Under the pieces are notes generated by a model that was not told where the DNA came from, ran no database searches, and worked only from the letters and a program-made list of their open reading frames with translations. A program made the position numbers and the translations under genes. A stretch of DNA of 64,000 nt from Herbaspirillum sp. ASV7 (lineage in GTDB: Bacteria; Pseudomonadota; Gammaproteobacteria; Burkholderiales; Burkholderiaceae_D). Each line of letters starts with the position of its first letter. The stretch's first letter is position 1. Shown one piece after another: positions 27,226 through 36,517 of this stretch. Location: the NCBI RefSeq assembly GCF_016429215.1, contig NZ_JAELUH010000012.1:1-64000 (forward strand), read 5' to 3'.

Positions 27226-28104
27226 ATGACCTACTGCGTAGCCATGCGCCTCAACAGCGGCCTGGTGTTTTTGTCCGACTCCCGCACCAATGCCGGCGTC
27301 GACCACATCGGCACCTTCCGCAAGATGAGTGTTTACGAGAATCCTGGCGATCGCGTCATGGTGATGATGACCGCAGGCAACTTGTCGATCTCACAATCGA
27401 TCCGCCAGATGCTGACCGAGCGCAGCAATGCCGAAGGGCGCACCATCTGGACCGCCACCACGATGTACGAAGCTGCCCAGATCCTGGGCGACGCCATCCG
27501 CGCAGTGCATGACCGGGAGGCGGCCGAACTCAACAAGTTCGGCATCGACTTCAATGTCAGCATCATCTTCGGCGGCCAGATCCGTGGCGAGCGCTGCCGC
27601 CTGTTCCAGATGTATTCGGCCGGCAACTTCATCGAATCGCACGATGAGAATACCTACTTCCAGATCGGCGAATCCAAGTATGGCAAGCCCATCATCGATC
27701 GCGTGGTGACACCCCACACGACGCTGGACGAGGCCGCCAAGTGTGCGCTGATCTCCATGGATTCGACGCTCAAGTCCAACATCTCGGTGGGCCTGCCGCT
27801 GGACCTGCTGGTCTACAACAACGAAGACCTGGCAGTGACGCGCTTCGTGACCATCGATGAACAGAACCAGTATTTCCAGATGATCCGTCGCAGCTGGGGT
27901 TCGCAGTTGAAGCGCGTCTTCGAGGCCATCGACGATCCGGTCTGGGATGCGCCGCCCGAGGACACCCTCAATGTGCTCTCCTCGGCCGCCGATATCAGCG
28001 AGCCGGTGCGTGTGCCCCCGCCCAATGGCGTGGCGCGTGGCGTGCAGACGGTGCCGCGCCAGATCCTGGCGGAGCAGGATGGCAAGCTGGGGCAGGCGAG
28101 CTGA
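27226..28104 (+). CDS. Anbu-type proteasome-like peptidase
   Basis: A 292-residue member of COG3484 (Anbu, ancestral beta subunit), an N-terminal-nucleophile hydrolase. After removal of Met the chain begins with Thr (MTYCVAMRLN), the proteasome-type nucleophile. D18 in FLSDSRTNAG and K33 in TFRKMSVY become D17 and K32 of the mature chain, matching the proteasome T1-D17-K33 catalytic set. Anbu forms open helical or ring-like assemblies; reported peptidase activity is weak and the substrate is unknown. Across bacteria it is encoded beside ATP-grasp, alpha-E and transglutaminase genes, as here. It is co-directional with the ATP-grasp/alpha-E pair, 198 bases downstream. The C-terminal about 50 residues (EDTLNVLSSAADISEPVRVPPP onwards) are probably disordered. 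Confidence 0.92.
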   Translation: MTYCVAMRLNSGLVFLSDSRTNAGVDHIGTFRKMSVYENPGDRVMVMMTAGNLSISQSIRQMLTERSNAEGRTIWTATTMYEAAQILGDAIRAVHDREAAELNKFGIDFNVSIIFGGQIRGERCRLFQMYSAGNFIESHDENTYFQIGESKYGKPIIDRVVTPHTTLDEAAKCALISMDSTLKSNISVGLPLDLLVYNNEDLAVTRFVTIDEQNQYFQMIRRSWGSQLKRVFEAIDDPVWDAPPEDTLNVLSSAADISEPVRVPPPNGVARGVQTVPRQILAEQDGKLGQAS

Positions 28105-28173
28105 GCGCCAGATTGCGGCTCCGGGCAATCACGATCGTGATGTATCCACGACAACTGATTTCCACCAGACAAT

Positions 28174-28207
28174 AAAAAAGGGCTGCATCGAATGCAGCCC
28201 TTTCTGT
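28174..28207. terminator. Bidirectional terminator between Anbu gene and purM
   Basis: The stem AAAGGGCTGCAT/ATGCAGCCCTTT has a three-base loop with A-rich sequence on the left and T-rich on the right, so it can stop both converging transcripts. Confidence 0.85.
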
Positions 28208-28226
28208 TTGCAGCGGTGACCAGCGA

Positions 28227-29270
28227 TCAGCGCACGATGGTCTGTGCTTCGCCTTCGGCGCGGGCACGGATGCTACCGATGCGGTAGACGGTCTCGCCGG
28301 CGGCCTTCAGGTGGGCTTCGGCGGCGTCCGCATCTTCCTTGGAGACGATCACGGTCATGCCGATACCGCAGTTGAAGACGCGGTGCATTTCAGCATCGGC
28401 CACGCCACCGTGCTGCTGCAGCCAGGTGAACAGCGGCGGCATGGTCCAGGACTTGGCATCGAGCTCGGCGGTCAGGTGATCCTGCAGCACGCGCGGGATG
28501 TTCTCGACCAGGCCACCACCGGTGATGTGGACCATGCCCTTGACTTCCAGCTTTTCCATCAGCGCCAGCAGCGGCTTGACGTAGATGCGGGTCGGGGCCA
28601 TCAGCACGTCGGCCAGCTTGCGGCCGTGGAAATCGGCTTCCAGGTCCGGCTTGGCCACGTCGAGGATCTTGCGCACCAGCGAATAGCCGTTGGAGTGCGC
28701 GCCCGAAGAGGCCAGGCCCAGCACCACGTCGCCCGGGGCGATCTTGGTGCCGTCGATGATCTTGGACTTTTCCACCGCGCCCACCGCAAAACCGGCCAGG
28801 TCGTATTCACCGTCCGGGTACATGCTGGGCATTTCGGCGGTTTCGCCCCCGATCAGGGCGCAACCGGCCTGTTCGCAACCGGCGGCGATGCCCTTGATCA
28901 CATCGGTGGCCGAAGGCACGTCCAGCTTGCCGCAGGCAAAGTAATCCAGGAAGAACAGCGGCTCGGCGCCCTGCACCAGGATATCGTTGACGCTCATGGC
29001 CACCAGGTCGATACCGACCGTATCGTGACGGTTCAGGTGGAAGGCCAGCTTGAGCTTGGTGCCCACGCCGTCGGTACCGGACACCAGCACCGGCTCCTTG
29101 TACTTCTTGCTGATCTCGAAGAGGGCACCGAAGCCGCCAATGCCACCCAGCACGCCTTCGCGGGTCGTACGCTTGGCGAAGGGCTTGATCGCTTCGACCA
29201 GGGCGTCGCCGGCATCGATATCGACGCCAGCGTCGCGGTAGGAGAGGGAGACATTGGAAGGTGAAGTCAT
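28227..29270 (-). CDS. purM: Phosphoribosylformylglycinamidine cyclo-ligase
   Basis: PurM catalyses the fifth step of purine biosynthesis, ATP-dependent closure of formylglycinamidine ribonucleotide to aminoimidazole ribonucleotide, in the cytoplasm. The 347-residue protein starting [21 protein letters not shown] has the family length and N-terminus. Conserved segments are [55 protein letters not shown] and THITGGGL-like [14 protein letters not shown]. The frame is open 76 codons upstream into the divergent gene, and only the inner start is family-like. The gene is divergent from the PerM-like gene; the 103-base gap must hold both promoters. Confidence 0.96.
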   Translation of the reverse strand: MTSPSNVSLSYRDAGVDIDAGDALVEAIKPFAKRTTREGVLGGIGGFGALFEISKKYKEPVLVSGTDGVGTKLKLAFHLNRHDTVGIDLVAMSVNDILVQGAEPLFFLDYFACGKLDVPSATDVIKGIAAGCEQAGCALIGGETAEMPSMYPDGEYDLAGFAVGAVEKSKIIDGTKIAPGDVVLGLASSGAHSNGYSLVRKILDVAKPDLEADFHGRKLADVLMAPTRIYVKPLLALMEKLEVKGMVHITGGGLVENIPRVLQDHLTAELDAKSWTMPPLFTWLQQHGGVADAEMHRVFNCGIGMTVIVSKEDADAAEAHLKAAGETVYRIGSIRARAEGEAQTIVR

Positions 29271-29373
29271 GATGAAATATTGCCAGTGAAGACGGTAAAA
29301 TAGGGGATTGGGGGATAGATCGCCCCGCCAAACCGTGATTTTAACAAAACCGACACAGCCGAACTCCGATTCC

Positions 29374-30456
29374 ATGCCTTTTTCTTTGTCCGAAGAGCAA
29401 AAACAGAACCTTGGCTGGCTGATTGTCGGAATTTTGCTATTGGCCCTGCTGGCTGCGCTGGGCCCGATGCTCTCGCCTTTCGTCGCCGCCGGCATCATCG
29501 GCTACGCCCTCAACCCGGGCGTGGACTGGATCGCCAGCCGCCGCCTGGGGCCGGTGCGCATCCCGCGTTTCGTGGCGGTGACGGTGATGGTGCTGCTGCT
29601 GATCCTGGCTGCCCTGGCGCTGGTGCTGATCGTGGTACCGCTGGTGTTGCGCCAGATCCCGCTGCTGCAGGCCCAGGTGCCGCCGCTGCTGGACAAGTTG
29701 AATGCCTTCGTCTCGCCGCGCCTGCACCAGCTGGGTATCGACGTGCGCCTGGACCTGGCCGGCATCAAGGCCCTGCTCACGCAACAGATCAGCACCAGCG
29801 GCGATGAACTCTGGAGTTCCCTGCTGGCATCGGCCAAGGTCGGCGGCACGGCCTTGCTGGCGTGGCTGGCCAATCTGCTGTTCGTGCCCATGGTGTTGTT
29901 CTACCTGTTGCAGGATTGGCATCAGTTCATCAAGCGCGTGCAGATCATGATCCCGCGCCGCTGGGCTACCCGCGCCAACACCATGGCCAGCGAGGTCGAC
30001 AGCTTGCTGGGACAATACCTGCGCGGGCAATTGCTGGTGATGCTGGTGCTGGCGGTCTATTATTCGGTTGCGCTCAGCGTGGCCGGCTTCGACAGTGCGT
30101 TGCCGGTGGGCGTGCTGACCGGGGTGCTGGTGTTCATTCCCTATGTGGGCTTCGGCCTGGGACTGGTGCTGGCGATCCTGGCGGCCATCCTGCAGTTCGA
30201 TGGCGCCATCGGCCTGCTGTGGGTGGCCCTGATTTACGGCGTGGGACAGGTGCTGGAAAGCTTCATCCTCACGCCCAAGCTGGTGGGCGAGCGTATCGGC
30301 TTGCATCCGCTGGTGGTGATTTTTGCCCTGCTGGCCTTTGGCCAGCTGTTCGGTTTTGTCGGCGTGCTCCTGGCGCTGCCGGCATCGGCCATCGTCTCGG
30401 TGATCGCCATGCATGTGCGACGCGAGTACCTGGCCAGCCATTTTTACAACCGCTAG
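29374..30456 (+). CDS. AI-2E/PerM family transporter
   Basis: A 360-residue inner-membrane protein of the PerM/AI-2E family with about eight hydrophobic segments. Features are an N-terminal pair of spans, a long extracytoplasmic or amphipathic part (about 105-165, with [17 protein letters not shown]), and a C-terminal group including [23 protein letters not shown] and the family signature [25 protein letters not shown]. Members export small molecules or act as Na+/H+ antiporters; the substrate is unknown here. ATG at the chosen start matches the family; the frame is open 22 codons upstream from a TTG. The gene leads toward hda, separated by 123 bases including a short palindrome (30542-30559). 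Confidence 0.88.
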   Translation: MPFSLSEEQKQNLGWLIVGILLLALLAALGPMLSPFVAAGIIGYALNPGVDWIASRRLGPVRIPRFVAVTVMVLLLILAALALVLIVVPLVLRQIPLLQAQVPPLLDKLNAFVSPRLHQLGIDVRLDLAGIKALLTQQISTSGDELWSSLLASAKVGGTALLAWLANLLFVPMVLFYLLQDWHQFIKRVQIMIPRRWATRANTMASEVDSLLGQYLRGQLLVMLVLAVYYSVALSVAGFDSALPVGVLTGVLVFIPYVGFGLGLVLAILAAILQFDGAIGLLWVALIYGVGQVLESFILTPKLVGERIGLHPLVVIFALLAFGQLFGFVGVLLALPASAIVSVIAMHVRREYLASHFYNR

Positions 30457-30579
30457 AGTAACTATGATTGAACCCAGCCCCCCCGTCCTTGCGGGAAGCT
30501 GCGCAGGGTCTGGCGCCGCGCGCCGTCCTGCATTAACTTGCCGCAGCCTGGCTGCGGCATCCGTAGCCGAAACACGCCG

Positions 30580-31287
30580 ATGAAACAGATTCCGCTCGAT
30601 TTGAGCGCGGAACAGCCGCAAAGCTTCGACAGCTTCGTGACTGGCCGCAACGCCGAACTGCTGGAGCGCATGAAGCTGCTGGCACAGGCCAGCGTGGACA
30701 CGTCCATCCAGGCAGGCAGCGCCAATACTGATCGCTTCCTCTACCTCTGGGCCGAGGCCGGTGCCGGCAAGAGCCACCTGCTGCATGCCCTGGCCACCAG
30801 TGTGGGCGCCAAGGCCCGCCTGATCCGTAGCGACTCGCCCGAGAGCGACTTCGACTACAGCCCGCAGATTACCCACTACCTGCTCGACGACGTCGACCAG
30901 CTGTTCGAGGAACAGCAGATCGCCGCCTTCAACCTCTTCAACCAGATCCGCGAACAGGGCGGCTGGATGGTCTGCAGCGGCACCCTGCCGCCCACCCGGC
31001 TGGAGCTGCGCGAGGACTTGCGCACCCGCCTGGGCTGGGGCCTGATCTACCAGGTGCACGACCTGTCGGACGACGAGAAGATCGCCGCGCTGCTGCAGAT
31101 CACACTCGACCGCGGCCTGGAGATCCCGCCGGCGGTCATGATGTACATGCTCACCCACTACCGGCGCGACATGCCCTCGCTGTCGCGCATGCTCGACGCG
31201 CTGGATCACTATTCCCTGGCCACCAAGCGCGCCATCACCCTGCCCTTGCTACGCGAACTGTTACAACAGGAATCCGGAAAACAATGA
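30580..31287 (+). CDS. hda: DnaA regulatory inactivator Hda
   Basis: Hda is a DnaA-like AAA+ protein that, bound to the sliding clamp, stimulates ATP hydrolysis by DnaA and so prevents re-initiation of chromosome replication. The 235-residue length is typical. The N-terminus KQIPLDL fits the clamp-binding pentapeptide-like motif, Walker A is EAGAGKSHLLHA, and Walker B is HYLLDDVDQL. The C-terminal helical part includes RRDMPSLSRMLDALDHYSLATKR, containing the arginine-rich sensor 2 region. The stop overlaps the start of the next gene by four bases (ATGA), so the two are translationally coupled. Confidence 0.93.
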   Translation: MKQIPLDLSAEQPQSFDSFVTGRNAELLERMKLLAQASVDTSIQAGSANTDRFLYLWAEAGAGKSHLLHALATSVGAKARLIRSDSPESDFDYSPQITHYLLDDVDQLFEEQQIAAFNLFNQIREQGGWMVCSGTLPPTRLELREDLRTRLGWGLIYQVHDLSDDEKIAALLQITLDRGLEIPPAVMMYMLTHYRRDMPSLSRMLDALDHYSLATKRAITLPLLRELLQQESGKQ

Positions 31288-31967
31288 ATCTCGCCCTTTT
31301 CGATCTCGACCACACCCTGCTGCCGCTTGACTCCGACCACGAGTGGGGCGAATTCATGGCGCGCATCGGCGCCGTGGATGCCGACAGCTTCCGGAAGGCC
31401 AATGACCAGTGGTTCGCCCACTACCAGAACGGCACGCTCGATCCGGTGGCCTATCTGGAATTCGCACTGGGCAACCTGGCGCGCTTTTCGCGCGAGCAGC
31501 TCGACGAGATGCATCTGCAATTCATGGATGAAGTGGTCAAGCCGGCCATCCTGCCGCAAGCCGTGGCCCTGGTGAAGAAGCATCTGGATGCCGGTGACCT
31601 GGTGGCCATCGTCACCGCCACCAACCACTTCGTGACCAAGCCCATCGCTTCCCACTTCGGTGTGCAGCACCTGCTGGCCGCGCTGCCGGAACTGGATGAG
31701 CTGGGCAACCTGACCGGCAAGCTCAAAGGCACGCCGACCTTCGGCCCAGGCAAGATCACCCACACCGAAGCCTGGCTGGAACGCCTGGGCCACACCCTGG
31801 ACCAGTTCGAACGCAGCTACTTCTACAGCGACTCGCAGAATGACATCCCGCTGATGGAACGCGTCACCGACCCCATCGCCACCAACCCCAACGAGAAGCT
31901 GCTGGCGCATGCCCAGGCGCGCGGCTGGCCGGTACTGAACCTCTTCGCCGACGGCCACGCGCAATGA
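31284..31967 (+). CDS. HAD-IB family phosphatase (SerB-like)
   Basis: A 227-residue HAD-superfamily hydrolase of subclass IB. Motif I is FDLDHTLLPLDSDHEWG, motif II is IVTATNHFV, motif III includes the Lys in GTPTFGPGKI and motif IV is YSDSQNDIPLMERV. Relatives include phosphoserine phosphatase and histidinol phosphatase; the natural substrate cannot be chosen from sequence. In many Burkholderiales this gene lies between hda and pcnB, as here with four-base overlaps at both ends, so the three are one operon. Confidence 0.9.
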   Translation: MNLALFDLDHTLLPLDSDHEWGEFMARIGAVDADSFRKANDQWFAHYQNGTLDPVAYLEFALGNLARFSREQLDEMHLQFMDEVVKPAILPQAVALVKKHLDAGDLVAIVTATNHFVTKPIASHFGVQHLLAALPELDELGNLTGKLKGTPTFGPGKITHTEAWLERLGHTLDQFERSYFYSDSQNDIPLMERVTDPIATNPNEKLLAHAQARGWPVLNLFADGHAQ

Positions 31968-33541
31968 TCAAGAAACTGATTCGCTCCATCCTGGGCCGTG
32001 GCAAGGCGGCGGCGACCGAGAGCGCCGAGCCTGCCAAGAAATCGCGCACCAAGGCCGGCGGCAAGATCGAGCCCGATGTACTCGACCCCAGGCAGCACGG
32101 CATCGATCCGGCCCTGGTCTCGCCCAATGCCGTGCGCGTGACCCAGACCCTGCAGGATGCCGGCTACAAGGCCTTCATCGTCGGCGGCGCGGTGCGCGAC
32201 CTGCTCCTGGGCATCAAGCCCAAGGACTTCGACGTGGCCACCAATGCCACGCCGGAACAGGTCAAGCAACTGTTCCGCCGCGCCTTCATCATCGGCCGCC
32301 GTTTCCAGATCGTGCATGTCATGTTCGGTCAGGAATTGATCGAAGTGACCACCTTCCGTGGTGCCTCGGCCGAAGCCGCACCCAAGGATGAACATGGCCG
32401 CGTGCTGCGCGACAACACCTTCGGCGAGCAGCACGAAGACGCCACCCGGCGCGACTTCACCATCAACGCCATGTACTACGATCCGGCCAGCCAGGCGGTG
32501 CTGGACTACCATGGCGGCATCGCCGACATCCGCGCCAAGAAGCTGCGCATCATCGGCGAACCCGAGGCGCGCTACCGCGAAGATCCGGTGCGCATGCTGC
32601 GTGTGGTGCGCTTCGCGGCCAAGCTCAAGTTCACCATCGATCCGGCCAGCAGCGCGCCCATCCGCGTGATGGCACCGCTGATCGACAACGTCCCGGCCGC
32701 ACGCGTGTTCGACGAGATGCTCAAGCTGCTCATGAGCGGCCATGCCCTGGCCTGCCTGCAGCAGTTGCGCAAGGAAGGCCTGCATCATGGCCTGCTGCCG
32801 CTGCTGGACGTGGTGCTGGAGCAGCCGCTGGGCGAGAAGTTCGTCAGCCTGGCGCTGGCCAATACGGATGCGCGCGTCAAGGAAGGCAAGGGGGTCTCGC
32901 CGGGCTTCCTGTTCGCCTCGCTGCTGTGGCATCAGGTGCTGGAAAAATGGCGCGCCTACCAGGCCGCCGGCGAATACCCGATTCCCGCGCTGCACCTGGC
33001 GGCCGACGACGTACTCGACGCCCAGACCGAGAAGCTGGCCCTGCAGCGCAAGATCGCCTCCGACATGCGCGATATCTGGGCCATGCAGCCGCGCTTCGAG
33101 CGCCGCGTCGGCAAGGCGCCCTACAAGCTGCTGGAACACCTGCGCCTGCGCGCCGGTTTCGACTTCCTGCTGCTGCGCTGCCAGTCCGGCGAGCTCGATG
33201 CCGAACTCGGCGAATGGTGGGAAGCCTTCATCGCCGGCAATGGCGCCGAGCGTGAAGAACTGATCGCCCGCAAGCCGGCCGACACCGGCTCCGCGCAGGG
33301 ACCCAAGAAGCGCAAGCGCCGTGGTGGCCGCAGCCGTTCCAAGTCGGGTGCGGCAGGCGCGGAATCCGACGGCGTCTCCGACGCCGTGGCAGCAGCCAGC
33401 CCGGACCCGGCTCCCGTCGCCGAAGCCGGCGCTGATACCGGCACCGGTGAGGCGCCCAAGCGCCGTCGTCGCCGCCGTAGCAACGACAGTGGCGAGGGCA
33501 GCACCGGTGGAACCGCCCCGGCTGGCGACGCCAACGACTGA
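31964..33541 (+). CDS. pcnB: Poly(A) polymerase I
   Basis: PcnB adds 3' poly(A) tails that mark RNA for decay. The 525-residue protein has the nucleotidyltransferase signature GGAVRDLLLGIKPKDFDVATNA, with the two catalytic Asp in DFD, then DATRRDFTINAMYYD and GEPEARYREDPVRMLRVVRFAAK. The first 30 residues and the last 100 (from about residue 440) are basic and low complexity, with KKRKRRGGRSRSKSG and PKRRRRRRSND, typical of the betaproteobacterial enzyme and likely RNA-binding. It resembles the tRNA CCA-adding enzyme, but these basic tails and the length favour PcnB. folK starts eight bases downstream. Confidence 0.93.
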   Translation: MIKKLIRSILGRGKAAATESAEPAKKSRTKAGGKIEPDVLDPRQHGIDPALVSPNAVRVTQTLQDAGYKAFIVGGAVRDLLLGIKPKDFDVATNATPEQVKQLFRRAFIIGRRFQIVHVMFGQELIEVTTFRGASAEAAPKDEHGRVLRDNTFGEQHEDATRRDFTINAMYYDPASQAVLDYHGGIADIRAKKLRIIGEPEARYREDPVRMLRVVRFAAKLKFTIDPASSAPIRVMAPLIDNVPAARVFDEMLKLLMSGHALACLQQLRKEGLHHGLLPLLDVVLEQPLGEKFVSLALANTDARVKEGKGVSPGFLFASLLWHQVLEKWRAYQAAGEYPIPALHLAADDVLDAQTEKLALQRKIASDMRDIWAMQPRFERRVGKAPYKLLEHLRLRAGFDFLLLRCQSGELDAELGEWWEAFIAGNGAEREELIARKPADTGSAQGPKKRKRRGGRSRSKSGAAGAESDGVSDAVAAASPDPAPVAEAGADTGTGEAPKRRRRRRSNDSGEGSTGGTAPAGDAND

Positions 33542-33548
33542 GCCGCAG

Positions 33549-34034
33549 ATGCATAACGCTCCCACGATTGCCTACATCGGTATCGGCGGCAACCTGGGTG
33601 ATGCGCGCGCCACCGTGGAAGACGCCATCGCGCGGCTGGCGGCATTGCCGCAGACGGAGCTGCTGCGCTGCTCGTCGCTGTATCGCACCGCCCCGGTCGA
33701 CTCCAGCGGCGACGACTACATCAATGCCGTGGCGCAGCTCTCCACGACGCTCACGGCCAGCGCCTTGCTGCAGGCCTTGCAGGCGATCGAATTGCAGCAC
33801 GGCCGCGAGCGCCCCTACCGCAACGCGCCACGTACGCTGGACCTGGATGTGCTGTTGTATGGACAGGACTGCATCGACAGCGACACATTGACCGTGCCGC
33901 ATCCGCGCATGGGGCAACGCGCGTTCGTGCTGGCGCCCTTGCTGGAGATCGATGCCGCCATGGTGATCCCGGGACTGGGCGCGGCAGCCCCGCTGCTGGC
34001 CGCTATCACCGACCAGCCCATCAGCAAGCTCTGA
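33549..34034 (+). CDS. folK: 2-amino-4-hydroxy-6-hydroxymethyldihydropteridine diphosphokinase
   Basis: FolK (HPPK) transfers diphosphate from ATP to 6-hydroxymethyl-7,8-dihydropterin, the step before dihydropteroate synthase in folate biosynthesis. The 161 residues include the hallmark IGIGGNLGDARATV at the start, the substrate segment SLYRTAPVDSSGDDYINAVAQL, and the metal/ATP motif RTLDLDVLLYG followed by PHPRMGQRAFVLAPL. All are intact. It is the last gene of the hda-HAD-pcnB-folK group and converges with the chemosensory operon 73 bases away; no clear terminator is seen there. Confidence 0.95.
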   Translation: MHNAPTIAYIGIGGNLGDARATVEDAIARLAALPQTELLRCSSLYRTAPVDSSGDDYINAVAQLSTTLTASALLQALQAIELQHGRERPYRNAPRTLDLDVLLYGQDCIDSDTLTVPHPRMGQRAFVLAPLLEIDAAMVIPGLGAAAPLLAAITDQPISKL

Positions 34035-34107
34035 GACGCCATGGCGAAGCTGGCCGGCAAGTTGCTGCGGCCAGTTCAATCATCCCGAAAAGAGATCCAG
34101 GGTGGAT

Positions 34108-35379
34108 TTATACGGCGCCGCCGGTGGCAGCGCCCCGTCCGAGCGGACGCAATTCCGGCAGGCGCCGGTGATGCCCCTTCAGCCACAGCGGCAATTCATT
34201 GGCCGGCATGGGCTTGCCGATCAGGTAGCCCTGACCCAGGCTGCAGCCGAAGTCCTGCAGCAGCCGCCAGTCTTCCATGGTTTCCACGCCTTCGGCCACG
34301 GTCACCAGCTCCAACCGTTGCGCCATGTCCAGCGCGGACTGCAGGATCACGCGCAGGTTCTTGCGCTCATGCGCGCCGTGGACGAAGGAGCGGTCGATCT
34401 TGAGCTCGGTAAACGGGATGCGCGCCAGCTGCTGCATCGATGAGAAACCGGTGCCGTAATCGTCAATGGACAAGCCGAAGCCCTTCAGGCGCAGGCGCGC
34501 CAGCATGCCCAGCGAATTGCCCTTGTGCGCCACCACCGAGCTCTCGGTGATTTCCAGCACCACGTGGTCGGCCGGCAGCGCATGCTTGTCCACCAGCTGC
34601 AGGATGCGATGCAGGAAATCCGGTTGCTCCAGCGACAGCGGTGACAGATTGACCGCCACCTTGATCGCCAGTCCGCGGCTGTGCCACACCGCCGCCTGGC
34701 CCATGGCCTGGTCCATCATGCTGATGGTGAGTTCGTGGATCAGCCCGCATTGCTCGGCCATGGGGATGAAGCGGTCCGGCGGGATCATGCCGCGCTCGGG
34801 ATGGATCCAGCGTGCCAGTGCCTCGACCCCCTTGAGGATGCCGGTCTGCACATCGATCTTGGGCTGGTAGTAGGGCAGCACCTGGCCGGCGGCGATGGCC
34901 GCGCCCAGGTCGTTCTCGCACATCGAGGGTAGCGGGTCGTCGTCGGCGCGCGCGTTATCGCCATTCGGACGGAAGGATTGCAGGGCCGCGCGCAGCTGGC
35001 TCTGGTTGAGCGGCTTTTGCAGCACCCCGATCAGATTCATGCCCAGCGCGTGGATCATGGTTTCCACCGACAGCAGCAGCGAAGTCTCGCGGCTGGAGGC
35101 GACGATGAGCGGTATGTCGATGCCCTTGTGCTGCAACTGCTGGATCAGCTCGATGCCATCCATGCCCGGCATTTCCAGGTCGATCACGGCCAGCCTGGGC
35201 GGCAGCTTGAGCAAGGCCAGCAGGTCCAGCGCCTCGTTGCCGTTGCCGGCTTCGTAGATCAGGTCCACCCCCAGCTCCTGCAGCAGCGTGACGCTGTGCT
35301 GGCGCTGCAGGGTGCTGTCATCGACCACCAGCGCCGATTCGATCAGCTCGTTGAGGTTATCGGGAGGCATATTGTTCAA
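34108..35379 (-). CDS. Response regulator with EAL c-di-GMP phosphodiesterase domain
   Basis: A 423-residue cytoplasmic protein with a receiver (about 12-135; D20/D21, phospho-acceptor D67 in AVIDLEMPGMDG, K122) and an EAL domain (about 155-405). The EAL motif is present as GVEALARW with E186. Other c-di-GMP phosphodiesterase residues look intact: the Asn in AVNLSP, LEITESSV, the double Asp in SIDDYGTGFSS, LKIDRSFV and VAEGVET. It should therefore degrade c-di-GMP when phosphorylated. It is the last gene of the chemosensory operon; its start overlaps the end of cheB by 23 bases, so CheA may phosphorylate it and link chemosensing to c-di-GMP. Confidence 0.92.
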   Translation of the reverse strand: MNNMPPDNLNELIESALVVDDSTLQRQHSVTLLQELGVDLIYEAGNGNEALDLLALLKLPPRLAVIDLEMPGMDGIELIQQLQHKGIDIPLIVASSRETSLLLSVETMIHALGMNLIGVLQKPLNQSQLRAALQSFRPNGDNARADDDPLPSMCENDLGAAIAAGQVLPYYQPKIDVQTGILKGVEALARWIHPERGMIPPDRFIPMAEQCGLIHELTISMMDQAMGQAAVWHSRGLAIKVAVNLSPLSLEQPDFLHRILQLVDKHALPADHVVLEITESSVVAHKGNSLGMLARLRLKGFGLSIDDYGTGFSSMQQLARIPFTELKIDRSFVHGAHERKNLRVILQSALDMAQRLELVTVAEGVETMEDWRLLQDFGCSLGQGYLIGKPMPANELPLWLKGHHRRLPELRPLGRGAATGGAV

Positions 35380-36517
35380 TCACCGCAGAGATGTTTTCGA
35401 GAGCGATGACGTCACCGACACCACCCAGTTGTATCGCTTCTTTCGGCATACCGAAGACCACGCTGGTGGCTTCGTCCTGGGCATAGGTGGCGCCCCCGCA
35501 TGCGGCCATCTCCTTGAGACCGTGCGCGCCATCATCCCCCATTCCCGTCATGATGATCCCCACTGCATTGCTGCCGGCAGCCTTGGCCAGCGAGCGGAAC
35601 AGCACATCCGCCGAAGGCTTGTGCCGGCTTACCAGGGGGCCGTCCAATGTTTCCACATAGTACTGCAGGCCATCGCGCCTGACCACCAGATGCTTCCCGC
35701 CCGGTGCGATCAGCACCCGTCCCGGCAGCACCATGTCCTGGTGCTCGGCTTCCTTGACCTCGGCCCCTGAGAGCCGGTGCAGCCGCTCGGCAAAGCTGCG
35801 TGTAAAGCGCTGCGGCATGTGCTGCACCACCACCACCCCCGGACAATCGGGTCCCAGCCTGCCCAGCACCCGTTCCAGTGCCTGCGGTCCTCCCGTGGAG
35901 GCAGCGATGGCGACGATGCGGGCGGTCATGGGGCGAGGCCCGTCTTCCGGGCCCGGCGGGTTCAGCACGGCATCGGCGCTGTAGCGTTGCAAGCCTGATA
36001 TCCAGCCGTCATGATGCAACATTTCGTCCGAGCCTGCTTTGACCGGGCGCATGTGCGCTGCAGGTGCATTGCCGCGTGGCGCGGCTGCCGCAAGCGCGCG
36101 TGCGGTCGGCCCGGCCTGCACAGCGGCGCGAATGGCGCAGGCCAGTTCCGCCACGGCCTCATGCAGGAAGTCGCGCACCCCCAGTTGCGGGCGGGCAATG
36201 ACGCTGACGGCGCCGGCGGCCAGCGCGGCAGCCGCCACGCCGTTGCCATCCTCGGCACGCGAACTGCACATGACCACCGGCGTGGGCCGGGTCGCCATGA
36301 TCTGCTTGAGGAAGGTGATGCCATCCATGCGCGGCATCTCGATATCCAGCAGGATCACGTCAGGCCACTCCTGGTTCATCTTGCGCAGGGCGAAGACCGG
36401 ATCGGGCGCGGTGCCGATGACACGGATATCGACCGTCTCGGCCAGCAGTTGCTGCACCAGCTGGCGCACCACCGAGGAATCGTCGACCACCATCACGCGG
36501 ATGAGCGGCGCGTTCAT
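35357..36517 (-). CDS. cheB: Chemotaxis glutamate methylesterase CheB
   Basis: CheB removes methyl groups from chemoreceptors and is activated by CheA. The 386-residue product has a receiver (D58 in VILLDIEMPRMDG) and a C-terminal methylesterase with the catalytic Ser in IAASTGGPQ, His in VVVQHMPQRF and Asp in TGMGDDGAHGL. A linker of about 70 residues joins them. The start overlaps the end of cheR by four bases; the frame is open 48 codons further upstream inside cheR, but only this start gives the family N-terminus. The 3' end overlaps the EAL gene. Confidence 0.94.
   Translation of the reverse strand: MNAPLIRVMVVDDSSVVRQLVQQLLAETVDIRVIGTAPDPVFALRKMNQEWPDVILLDIEMPRMDGITFLKQIMATRPTPVVMCSSRAEDGNGVAAAALAAGAVSVIARPQLGVRDFLHEAVAELACAIRAAVQAGPTARALAAAAPRGNAPAAHMRPVKAGSDEMLHHDGWISGLQRYSADAVLNPPGPEDGPRPMTARIVAIAASTGGPQALERVLGRLGPDCPGVVVVQHMPQRFTRSFAERLHRLSGAEVKEAEHQDMVLPGRVLIAPGGKHLVVRRDGLQYYVETLDGPLVSRHKPSADVLFRSLAKAAGSNAVGIIMTGMGDDGAHGLKEMAACGGATYAQDEATSVVFGMPKEAIQLGGVGDVIALENISAVIEQYASR

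Noticed and set aside
30541-30559. Perfect palindrome CCGCAGCC/GGCTGCGG before hda as a terminator or operator
   Set aside because: There is no T run, and the loop is too short for the full stem; no regulator for such a site is known to me.
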